NCBI GenBank assembly: GCA_947652605.1
Contig: CANTFG010000119.1
Location: 1 to 64,000, forward strand
From: Elmis aenea
Lineage: Eukaryota; Arthropoda; Insecta; Coleoptera; Elmidae
Direction: 5' to 3'
Length of the DNA stretch: 64,000 nucleotides
The notes under the pieces are model-generated. The model had not been told where the DNA came from. It searched no databases and saw only the letters and a program-made list of their open reading frames with translations. The translations under genes and the position numbers were made by a program. Of this stretch, positions 35,313 to 45,443 are shown in pieces (within the stretch, counting starts at the first letter, position 1; each line of letters starts with the position of its first letter).

Positions 35313-36365
35313 ATGTTTACAAATGAAGAAAAGCAGGAAATGTATGATGTCTACATTCGAAACCGTAAAAACTCTCTTTTAGCGTCTGAAAATTACGCAA
35401 ATTTATATCCAGAGAGAGAGCAACCCCACAGGACAATGTTTACGAGGATTTCAAGAAGTTTGGGTAATTATGGCATGTTTAAAAGACCTCGAGGGCCGTA
35501 TAGGAAAAGGATTAATGTTAATGAAGTGAATGTGTTGGCTCAAGTAGCAATTAATCCAGAAAACTCCAGCCAGAAAATTGCTCAAGAGTGTGGTATTAAT
35601 GATGCATATGCCAGAAAAATAATAAAAAAACATAACTACCACGATTATAAATTCTCAAGGGTACAAACTCTTCATCCTGGTGATACTAACAGATGATTGA
35701 ACTTTTGTTATTGGTTTCGGGAAAAACTGCAGCAAGACCCACATTTTTCCAGAAAAATACTATGGACTGACGAGTCCTTATTCACAAACTCGGGAATGTT
35801 TAACAGGAAAAATGTTCATCATTACGCTACAGTGAATCCCCATTTAATAAGAGAGACTAGGCCGCAAATTCGATATTCGCTGAACGTATGGGCTGGTCTT
35901 TAAGATAATACGATTCTGGGTTCCTTTTTCATCGATGGACATTTGGATGGGCCTGGATATTTAAGATTGTTGGAAACAAATTTAGAAGATATGTTAGATG
36001 AATTGCCATTATTAACCATTCAAAATCTTTAATGGTTTCAGCAAGATGGAGCTGGTCCTCACAACGCCCGAATTGTAAGAGAATATTTAAATGCACGCTT
36101 TCAAAATTGGCTTGGTACGTTTGGTCCTGTTTATTGGCCTCCACGATCGCCATGTTTAACGCCCATGGATTACTTTTTGTGGGGCAATGTAAAAGATGTT
36201 GTTTATGCAACCCCCACGGATAATATTGAACATATTCGTCGTAAAATAAAAAATGCATTTGACTCAATTCCGCGACAGACTATCCTAAAGGCAGTGGACG
36301 AAATGAATTTAAAAACTGACATCTGCATAATACATAACGGCGGACACTTTGAACAGTTTAAATAA
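35313..36365 (+). pseudogene. Mariner-like transposase pseudogene, three in-frame stops
   Basis: One frame runs from ATG 35313 (MFTNEEKQEMYDVYIRNRKN) to TAA 36363-36365, interrupted by TGA at 35694, TAA at 35901 and TAA near 36030, with no frameshift. The N-terminus has an insect transposase-type HTH region (residues 1-60). A second HTH follows around QKIAQECGINDAYARKI. The catalytic motifs are ILWTDES, WFQQDGAGPHN and RSPCLTPMDYFLWG, giving three aspartates with 40 residues between the second and third. That is longer than DD34D mariners and close to the DD41D (rosa-type) arrangement. The full-length frame would be about 350 codons, normal for the superfamily. Confidence 0.88.
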
Positions 36366-37650
36366 TTACTTATATCTGCCCCCTTATTCCGTAACTTTTA
36401 AACACCAGCGTAAACACCACGCGTTAGTGGTGACTTCCCAATTCGCGTAGTTGATATTCCGTTTCTACTGAGGACCAAGAATGAACCCTAACCGTAAATG
36501 CTAGACGTAATTCACGTGAAACCGGCTCGACAGCCGCGTTTAAGGCTAAAACCCTGTCATTTCGACTTGATTACTCAATAACATTTAGCGATTGGGGGTG
36601 AATTTTTATATTTTAAGTAAATTTTTGGAGTGTTGTATTTGTGTTGAATTAAAAAAGAAACAATTCTTAACAATAATTAAGTGTGTTGGATATTAGTAAA
36701 TTTAGGAACGAAACGACGAAATAGAGCTTTGGTAAGTACAGTAAATCTTTTATTTTACAAATTGATATTAATTTTGTTACATTTTTAAATCCGTAATATT
36801 ATATTGTGTTCATTCAACAAGTAAATAAATACCTCATGTAAACTAGTAATGTATATTATTCGCATGACAGTATATTGGTATTTTTACATTCTTTCAGAAT
36901 GATGGCCCATGTAACACATATTTTATGGTGGAACGAAGAAAAGAATAAACGCAACATTAAAAAATATGCAAACGTAACTTGCGAGATGCACAAAATTATA
37001 TTAAAATTAAGTTTTGTCATATGTTTGTGTATTATTCACCAATTTTAATTTCACAGTCCAGCTTAATATATACATTACATTGTATATTTATTTGTAACGA
37101 TAAAATACTGCTATGAATAAATGTAATCAACTAAACAAATAGAATTACTTTACCACATCACTGGTCCAATTTAAAAAATACCCATCCAAAGTGCTGACCA
37201 TTGAAACAAAATTAATTCAGTAATCAAACTATAAGATAAGAAAACTTTACAAAATCGTTGTGTAATATAAAAACAGGAACAAAACGCATCAAAACTTAAA
37301 AGAAAAACTACCATAAATTCTTTAACGTAAGACAGAGTGTACAAAGTTACATGGCGGTAATTTTTAAACAAATACGCGTTAAGCACATTTCACTTGTGAA
37401 CGTGCGCAGTAGGATTTTCTGTACTAGCTTTCCTAAAATAGTAGATACCCAACTTTAACTTGGGTAAACGCGCCGTGAGTTACCACCGGTGGGTTAGAGC
37501 ATCGCTTTTCGTAGAAGTGGGTCATATTAACAAGGTAGTAATGAACTTGCATTTCCGTTAAATCCAAAGTTACAGAATCCAGCTGCTGGTGTTTTAAATT
37601 TATTTTCAATTTTTTATCATTAGACCAATAAAATGTTCAGTCTTTTATTT
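36366..37650. other. Unexplained spacer between transposase and right terminal repeat
   Basis: A mariner normally has little sequence here, so 1.3 kb is excessive. ATTCCGTAACTTTTAAACACC near 36385 has an imperfect inverse at about 37569-37597 (CAAAGTTACAGAATCC, GGTGTTTTAAA). A CCAC-GTGGT-ACTC stretch is also echoed in inverse near 37478, which suggests a further nested, decayed element. No gene is seen. Confidence 0.4.
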
Positions 37651-38310
37651 ATATCATAGTTTCAATTGTTTTTCAGAGCATTCTCGATTTTGTAGATTAT
37701 TTATACAAGTTTTCAAATTTCAACAAGTTTATTGAAAGAAAAAAGGTATTTTGGTTACCAATTTGAAAAGCTAATTTTTTTGTCTGTCTGATAGTGCAAA
37801 AATCCAATATGGCGGCCATAAGAAATAAAAAAGTTGACTATCGCAACTTGAAATCTAGAAGGCTTAGAAAATTTCTGTTGACGTCATCAAACCCAGGACG
37901 GTCAAAAACATAAAGTGAGCAAGTTTAAATGAAATAGAGTCAGTGGTAGGGAAGATAATAATATTTTTCTTAAATCACATTTTTCAGTTTTTTTGTAATA
38001 AATCAAAAACGAATCAAAATATCTAGGATTTCTTTTCAGATTCTCAATCGCCATAAAAATGTGCAACTTTTCTCTAATTTAACCGACCTTGTATCTCTTA
38101 TCGTTTCCAAGATAGCAATGGTGAGCATCAAAAAAAGCACCACCCTGTATAACGTTATAATAACCGATAACGTTTCATTAAAAGTTTTTTTATATCGTTA
38201 TTTTCTATAAATTAAATTTTTATATGGCGATCTTTTTATTTTCAGAAGATATAATATTTTGTCTCTATTTTACAAATTAAAATGAAAATAATAAGTTGTA
38301 CAGCATGTTT

Positions 38311-39111
38311 CTTAAATAATGCGAAAAAATTCTGGAGGTGATTCCTTATCGAAAATTAAGAGGGGTCTTTCATATAATTTTTTTTTCTTTAGGGTCTCCT
38401 TTCGGAGTAAAACCCCCCGAATGAGATCGGTAAAATTGGGTTTTTATTTTATTTTATTTCTCAAATTTGGGTTTATGTAGGAAAATGATATTTGGTAGAT
38501 GTTTTATACTTATTAAAAGGTTTCCCATATTAATATTTTTAATCATTTCCCATCTTCACAGGGGGTTTAAAAGTGCGACCAATGTTGTTTTTTTTTATTA
38601 GAACGTTTTGGTGAGTTGAAATCTAGCAATGTTTTTTTTCTTTGAAAACTTGATTTATTTAGAAGTTTTTTTTTTCTTTAATTTTTTTCTTTAAACCTAT
38701 AGTTTTTGTGAATGAATATGAACCATCAAATATTCCAATATAAAACGATTCATTTTGGTGGTTACCATGGTTTGTTTATGTTGTAGGATTTACGAGAAAA
38801 ACTAAAGAATCAAAAAATGTTCTTAATAAATTAAACTTACAAAAAAAAAGTTTAAATCAACAGGGGTCGCACTTTTCAGCCCCCTGTGAAGATGGAAGAT
38901 GATTGAAAATACTACTATGGGAAACCTTTTAATAAGTATAAAACATCTACCAAATATTATTTTCTTACATTTATCTAAATTTGAGAAACAAAATGAAAAC
39001 CTAATTTTACCGATCCCCTTTAGGGGAGACGTCTAAGAAAAAAATGTATATAAAAACCGCACTTAATCTTCGATAAGGAATCACCTCCCGAATTTTTTCG
39101 CATTATTTAAA
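38311..39111. mobile_element. 0.8-kb fold-back element inside the hAT element
   Basis: The arms match in inverse: TTAAATAATGCGAAAAAATTC (38312) against GAATTTTTTCGCATTATTTAA (to 39110), and inside them GGAGGTGATTCCTTATCGAA, TTTACTCC/GGGGAGA words and CATCTTCACAGGGGG. The centre is near 38720. No coding capacity was found. Confidence 0.78.
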
Positions 39112-39260
39112 ATAATTTATGTAACGTTATATAACGTTATATAACATAACCATTCATTTTTTTTAATGTTATTTATAACGTTATGTAACGAAAACCAATA
39201 ATAAATAACGTTATTCAATAACGTAACGATTTAAAACGTTATTCCATCCCTGGATAGTAT

Positions 39261-39668
39261 TATGAACAGCTAATCCCACTCAACATTTCTAATTTAATAT
39301 TAAACAATTAAACAATTAAAAGAATAAAAAAAAAGAAAAATTAAATTTTTTTCTTAAAAAACCAGATATATTAAAAAACGAATAACGTTTCATTACTAGT
39401 TAACTATTAAAAATATTTATTTAACAATAAAATAAATAACTAACTAACTCTTATTTCATTCGGGAAAATTATCTCAAAAATTTCCATTTAATAAACCCTG
39501 ATACACAAGGTACGAAAAATCAATTCTTCTTATAAACATTTGAATTTTCAAAATATAAAAATTTTCAATCACTTTACTAATAAACTATAATTTTAAATTT
39601 TTTTTCTATCTAAATAACAGAACAAAAAAATCATTTAATTAAAACAAATAAAAATAAATTAAAAAATT
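39261..39668 (-). pseudogene. Nuclear mitochondrial fragment: 5' part of 16S rRNA
   Basis: Read on the minus strand it contains GTACCTTGTGTATCAGGGTT, TTTTCCCGAATGAAATAAGA and GAAACGTTATTCG, hallmark blocks of the 5' part of insect mitochondrial 16S rRNA. The gene's 3' half is missing: the fragment begins right at the hAT target duplication. Confidence 0.82.
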
Positions 39669-39738
39669 CTAATTAAATTGAATTGCACAATTAATTTTTT
39701 AATGTAAATAAAAAAACTTTCTAACAAGCTCTAATCTG
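39669..39738 (-). pseudogene. Nuclear mitochondrial fragment: tRNA-Val (TAC)
   Basis: It lies between the 16S and 12S pieces, as in insect mitochondria. On the minus strand the anticodon arm is TTTTA-TTTACAT-TAAAA with anticodon TAC (39704-39706). Acceptor stem pairing (CAGATTA with TAATTAG) is imperfect, consistent with decay or with poor end placement. Confidence 0.7.
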
Positions 39739-40075
39739 ATCATTCTAGGTACACTTTCCAGTACACCTACTTTGTTACGACTTATCTCAAATTAAATGAG
39801 AGCGACGGGCGATATGTACATATTTTAGAGCTTAAATCAAACTGCTTAATTAAACAATTTTACTTTCAAATCCAATTTAATGATAAATATTTCAATTATC
39901 AAACCATTTAAATAAATTTATTGTAACCCATTTCTTCTTAAATATAAACTGCACCTTGATCTGATTTAAATTTTTATTTTAAAAATTGAACATTAAAATT
40001 CTTATAAAATATTCAAAACAACGACGATATACACATTATTAAAGTAAGTAAAGTAAATCTCGTCAAAAGTAATGT
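39739..40075 (-). pseudogene. Nuclear mitochondrial fragment: 3' part of 12S rRNA
   Basis: On the minus strand the 3' end reads ATAAGTCGTAACAAAGTAGG, TGTACTGGAAAGTGTACC and AGAATGA. Upstream are TGTACATATCGCCCGTCGCT, GGGTTACAATAAATTTATTT and CAGATCAAGGTGCAG. Recognisable similarity fades after about 40075, leaving only the 3' part of 12S. All pieces are collinear, so one mitochondrial fragment of about 0.8 kb was captured. Confidence 0.87.
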
Positions 40076-40860
40076 TTAATTTTTAAATTACTACAAAAAT
40101 TATTGTTCCTATTTCTTTTGAAAAGAAAAGTTAGTAACCCCTTCCACAAACAGATTTTTTTTAAATTCCAAGTTCCAATCTACATCACCTATTTCTTTTG
40201 TCAATAAATAATGACTATTACAGCAAAAGTTGTTTCATTTTATACCATAACATTTAAACAAATAAATTATAATCATTTTACACAATTTTAGTATCACCTA
40301 GATCGGATGCTTCGAATTTTCTAACAAACCAATACATAAACAACAAATTGCATAAAAATTAACTAACATTTGAAGAGTTTCAACTCAAAACCCGCTTTAA
40401 ATTTTTCACTAGTTTTTTTTAACTGTAGAAAAAATAATTTATATTATTTTTTTATTTAATTTAATAATCAAATTCAGTAACGTTTTTAAGTTAATACTTT
40501 ATTACGAATATCTAGAAACAGAATTAAGATAAAATTCGTTTTGTTTTCATCATCTAAATTGCAAATCTTTATTAGCAGATTTTGGATCTAAAAAGTCACA
40601 TAGCGGGCTTTAAATCTAGACACCTCATTTGTTAGATGTTAAAAGATTAATTTCTTATTAATTGCTCTAATTTGGAAGTTGTTTACTAAGGATTACTCAT
40701 TTTTAGTAAGTATTGATTAATTTGCATCCAGAATATAATTTTGTGTGACACCACTAAGTCCTAATTTTAAATGTGCTCCCGCCACTTGTTTTACGCTATT
40801 CCACTTAAAACCCTCTTCAAACACCACAATGGTTATTTCTGATAAGCATACAAACAAAAT
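40076..40860. other. Unrecognised AT-rich sequence right of the mitochondrial fragment
   Basis: I cannot match it to the expected upstream part of 12S rRNA or to the control region, nor to any transposon end. No gene is seen; two overlapping 72-74-codon frames near 40717-41093 on opposite strands have no features. Confidence 0.4.
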
Positions 40861-41133
40861 ACTAATGTGCCTCCTTGCGCGTTTGCCAAGTTTCGGAGGC
40901 AAGAAAGAGTGTTGTGTGTGTGGAGGTCTGTCAGTCAAGCATGTCTATGGACGTGTGTATGCGTATTAGGTGGTGGCGCCACCTAATAACATTTCTGTTA
41001 ACGCAAGTGTATAACTGTATATGTATAACCATCGAACTAGCCTCCACCATAAAATTCGCTATCCGCTTGTCCGTGACGTCTTTAAGCATTTAAATCACAT
41101 ATACACGGGGATACCTAGTCGCCTCCGATTTTA

Positions 41134-41225
41134 TATTTTCATGTGTTTTTTGTAATGCTGGATTTTATTTTTTGTAATATTTTTATTTTATATATTATAT
41201 ATTGTCATTTTATATATATATATAT
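41134..41225. repeat. Right 92-bp direct repeat flanking the unit 2 insertion
   Basis: Exact second copy of 29780-29871; from here unit 2 rejoins unit 1 with CCGGGTGTTAACC. Confidence 0.88.
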
Positions 41226-41988
41226 ATATATATACCGGGTGTTAACCACCAGCCGTGAACATAGGGAATTAACATTGGTTTTAAGTTTTTTTCGGATTCC
41301 TGCTCCCCAATTGAATTTATATTAAAATTAATGGTAACAATAGAAAGATAAATTTATTACGCATCATTTGAGACCATTAATAAGCTTAAATGTTTAATAT
41401 TGAGTTCATAATTAATATTTTAAAATTGGATTAATTTTACAAATATAAGTAGCCATGACTGTCAATCTGACATTTGTCTTCATTAATTTTTGTTATTATA
41501 ATGTTAATTTTTAAATCAGCGAGTTATTTCTTTAACGATTTTGATTAAAATGAAAAAAAAACTATAATAGAGGAAGAGTTTTAATGGTGAAAATTAATAA
41601 TAATTAAAAATAAGCGTCTAATTACTTCATGGTATCATACGACACACACAATAAAGACTACAATAACTTCATTACAATTATCAGACACTTTATAATGTGA
41701 GCTATTATATTAATATTGATACTTTATTTTAGTGCTAAATAAAAATAAAAAAGGAGTTTCATTATTTATTGACAGTTTCTAAGAACTTGGAATTCTATAT
41801 AGTAGACAGTACAGTATACAAATTTCAAATTAAGTAATGACTAAAATTTGCTTCTTTATTTAAACAACAAACAATTTTTTATGGTTTTTAAGAATCTTAT
41901 AAAAACTCAAAATAATAAGGTGACCAACTTTTTAGCAATGAAAAAAGGAGGACACAAATAAATTTTGATAGCTTTGAACAGTGACGGA

Positions 41989-44221
41989 CTGGGAAAAAAA
42001 ATCGGCTCGGGCATTCAGATTATAGAGGCCCACAGCCAGGGTTGGTCAAAATTTAATTTTGATTTAAAAAAATCAATAATCAATTGATTTCAATTGAAAA
42101 AACTAAGAACTTTTGATGTTTTTGATTTTTTTAAAAGAAACTTGACTATTATGTTTCACAACTAATTTATTAATTTTTCACGTTACATATATTCTTTATA
42201 CAGCGTCATTCAAAAAGTATGCAAGAAATGGTATAATTTTTTATCATGAATTTTATTGTAAATTTTTAGTTCTTGATAAAAGTTGGTGCATTACCTCAAA
42301 CTAATTTTAAGATAAAATTTAAAAAAAAAAAATCATACAGCACTAGATTTTAGCGATATCAGAAATATTCATAAGAGTAGGGGAGAGTGGCCTAAAATGA
42401 TCCCCCTAACACCAAAGTAGTTGTAAAATGTAGAAAAAGATTCATAAATAATCGAGACTTTTTTTTATTAAATCCTGTAAACATTGGACTACAGAAGTCA
42501 TATATCCCATTTTGTCTGAGAAAAGCAAATAATATATATTTTTTAATATAATAGGAAACTATGCAAAAGGTTCATTTTACCCTCACAGGTAGGGCAAAAT
42601 GATCCCCAGTGTAGGGTAAAATGATCACAGAATGATTTAGTAGACTACTACATAAAACACTACTCAAACACCCTTCTACGAACTTAAGGGGCAACAGCAC
42701 AGTAATCACAGGTGTATGGATCGCAGTCATCAAGTTCAGCACACTCATCATGTGCCTAGCGCTTGCACTTAACACACTGTGCCTATCCTTCTCCCGCAGA
42801 AGATCTTAGAAATGTTTCAAAACAAATAAGGCATTCTACATCCTCTTGCACTTCTGACTCACTCTCTCATCTTCGTCTTCCTTCTTTCTTTTGCAGTCTT
42901 TGCCTTTTGCTAGACTTTGTGTTGGGGATCATTTTGCCCGAAAGTGGATAATTCGACTCAAGTCATTTTAGCAACATGTTGGACGTGCCTGAATTTTTCA
43001 CAAACACGTCGAATTATAGACAAAAGGATGTATTTATGAAAAATATATTACAATTTAGCATTCCTATGACTTTTAAGCAATTTTTAGTATAGCTGCTATG
43101 GCCTTACCTTAAATCACGACGTATAAAAACCACTTTTTCTTATTTACTATCTACTTGCGATATTTTACCCTCACATTTGATAGTCTGACACAAGTGACTC
43201 AATTAGTGATAGTGACGTGTTAAATTTATAGATAGAAGGATTAGTAATAAAATTAAAGTGTGGGGATCGTTTTGCCCGCAGGGATCATTTTAGGCCACTC
43301 TCCCCTAATGTGCCCTTATTGAAAACAACTTACCTATACACAAAAAAAAACTCATGGGAAAAGATTATTTAGAATTAATAATAAAACCAAAATGTAAAAT
43401 TTGACGTTAAAATTTAAATTTTTATTTTTGAAGTAATTTTAACATTCAAAAAGTCTGCAACAAATGGAAAAGATTTTTATTGTAGGTTTCTCAAAAAATT
43501 TTATCCCTAGGAAAAGTTGGTGCATGGTCTAAAACTAATTTTAAGTTTCAAAAAAATTCAATAAAAATTCATATGACACTAGATTTTAGCGATTTTAGAA
43601 ATATTTGCAATAGTAAATTGCTAGTATTTTAAGAATTTTAAAAAAGTTTCAAAAAAAGTTTTTTGAAAACCTAAAATACGGGCACTTTACTCTTGCGAAT
43701 ATTTCTAAAATCTCTAAAATCTAGTGTCATGAATTTTTAATGATATTTTTCCATCTTAAAATTAATTTTAGACCATGCATCAACTTCTATGGCCCACTAA
43801 AAGCTTTATATGGTAACCACTTACGCAGACTTAATAAACTCGCATCAATATATTTATTATGAATCTGTTTAATAAACAATGTGTTTTATAAAATAAGTAG
43901 ATTATGAAACTACTATATACACATGCACACGCCATCTATAGCTATGCGTCAGGTTTCGGATAATATCGGGACTATTTCTGAAACACGAGTGGCGCGATCA
44001 AACATACGACGCTATTGCGTATTGTGGAGCCCCTGAAAAACGTTAAGATTGAATACGGCCCGTATTATACGGGCAAATGTTATAATGCCACCTTTTATCA
44101 TAATTTTTGCGCTCCTTTTACTTCAGCGCCAAACTTATTAAGCCCGTAGCTTGGACCGGCCCATTCGGGCACCGGCCCTTCGGGCATTTGCCCGAACTGC
44201 CAGATGGCCAGTCCGGGCCTG
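41989..44221. mobile_element. hAT-like family 1 element copy b, unit 2
   Basis: Counterpart of 11099-13331, flanked by GCTTTGAA. Confidence 0.88.
42380..43305. mobile_element. 926-bp TA-site element, unit 2 copy
   Basis: Counterpart of 11490-12415. Confidence 0.85.
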
Positions 44222-44688
44222 GCTTTGAATACCTTCGTGTATGAAATTTATGTATGTATTTAGTGACACATGCAATCATGACGTTGGCAATACTGAACGA
44301 AGAACGAAGTAACTAACGGTTGTTTCTGCGTTTCTGGTAGGTAGGTTAGGTTAGGTACTGGCACGGGGATTAAATTTTATCTTATTTTGGCACACTGATC
44401 AAATCCTGTTTGCCATACCTGCACTATCATATGAAAAATGCGCATAATAAAGACATTTGTAACATGTAAATATGCTTACATGCCTATTAAATTATTATTT
44501 AAATAAGTACTTTTCCACTGAACGAATACTTTTTGTCAATGTATCGAAAAGGAGGACATGTAGGAGGACACTTTTCGAGGAAGGACAGGATTCTCAAAAG
44601 GACTGTCCTCCCTAAAGGAGGACGGTTGGTCACCTTATGAATAAGCAATTCACATTTACTTTTAATAAACGTCCAAAATCCATATGAT

Positions 44689-45290
44689 TTTGTTCAGAAA
44701 ATAATAAAAAATATTTTTATAGGTGTTTAAATTTTTTGAAAATGTCCACATGTATAGTACGGCAATTTTTTGGGTGAAATTTCAAAAGTTGTGCAATTGT
44801 CTCTTAAGTTCATGAAAAAAATAAATGCAACTTAGAACTTAACTGATGTATTTTGTTCAAAAACTCTCTAAAAAATTTTTATAGCTGTTAAAAATTTTTA
44901 AAAATTCTCCAAGAGTATAGCCTGGCACGTTTTTAGGGGTAAAAACTTGTAGATAAATTAATAGCACAATTTATCTAAAACTTGTAGATAAATTGTGCTA
45001 TCGTCTCCAAAAATTATAACAAAATGTTAAACACGCTCTTGGCAACGCTAATCTATCAATATTTCGTTCGAAAACTCTTTAAAAATATTTTTATAGTCTT
45101 TCGAAATTTTTGAAAATTGTCTGAAGGTATAGGTTGTTTTTTTCTTTGGGCAATTATTTAATAGTTGTGCATATGTCTCGAAAGTTTATAAAAAGGCTAA
45201 ACATATTCTTAGTACTGCAAATCTATCTTTATTTTGTTGAGAAACTTTCTAGACATGTTTTTACAACCATTCAAAATGTTTGAAAATCAT
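44689..45290. repeat. Diverged tandem repeat upstream of the gene, unit 2 copy
   Basis: Counterpart of 13799-14400. Confidence 0.62.
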
Positions 45291-45315
45291 ATTTATTTAC
45301 TCCGAACTCGTCAGT
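45288..45315 (+). promoter_or_regulatory. Possible core promoter of the saposin-like gene, unit 2 copy
   Basis: Same TCAGT (45311) and AT-rich upstream box as in unit 1. Confidence 0.35.
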
Positions 45316-45443
45316 AGTTTATTTGCAAGACGAATTTTGTTAAAGACAGCCACAGCGCACTTTGAAAAATACGCACGTCGTATGCTAACGTCAATTTTGA
45401 AACAAATTATTATTCCAAAACAAAATTGTAAACAACAACCAAA

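Larger units (their letters stand above)
34777..38147 (+). mobile_element. 3.37-kb mariner-like element with 0.47-0.5-kb terminal inverted repeats
   Basis: The ends are CAGGGTGGTGCTTTTTTCGA and its near-inverse GATGCTCACC... to GCACCACCCTG, with TA flanks at 34775-34776 and 38148-38149. The terminal inverted repeats are unusually long, 34777-35242 and 37651-38147. They share AAACCCAGGACGGTC / GACCGTCCTGGGTTT and ATGGCGGCCATA-type landmarks and differ by scattered substitutions and small indels. The transposase pseudogene lies between them on the plus strand. Confidence 0.9.
34676..39252. mobile_element. hAT-like element with perfect 8-bp target duplication, host of a mariner
   Basis: It begins CAGGGATGAAAAACGTAACG and ends AACGTTATTCCATCCCTG, flanked by GATAGTAT at 34668-34675 and 39253-39260. 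The ends are rich in AACGTAACGATA repeats on both strands. Removing the nested mariner (34777-38147) and the fold-back (38311-39111) leaves only a few hundred bases, so this is a non-autonomous hAT. Confidence 0.85.
29872..41133. mobile_element. 11.26-kb composite insertion specific to unit 2
   Basis: It is absent from units 1 and 3 at the matching sites (10335/10336 and 61517). It begins GATCTCTGAACTAAG inside the TA tract and ends GTCGCCTCCGATTTTA. It contains several nested transposons and a mitochondrial fragment, so it is a block of repetitive nuclear DNA and not one simple transposon. The ends are not inverted repeats of each other. The 92-bp flanking duplication is far longer than transposase-made duplications. 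Confidence 0.85.
34065..41133. mobile_element. Putative host element B carrying the hAT, mariner and mitochondrial pieces
   Basis: GCCTCC words cluster at its left (34076, 34110, 34271, 34324) and right (40867, 41040, 41121, complements near 40895 and 40922). This parallels the GGCGTCC clusters of element A. I infer a second related element or a rearranged part of the same one. No terminal inverted repeat was found, so the limits are uncertain. Confidence 0.3.
41916..44637. mobile_element. Outer MITE of the three-level nest, unit 2 copy
   Basis: Counterpart of 11026-13747. Confidence 0.72.

Noticed and set aside
35929..36267. 112-codon minus-strand frame
   Set aside because: It is antisense to the conserved catalytic region of the mariner-like transposase.
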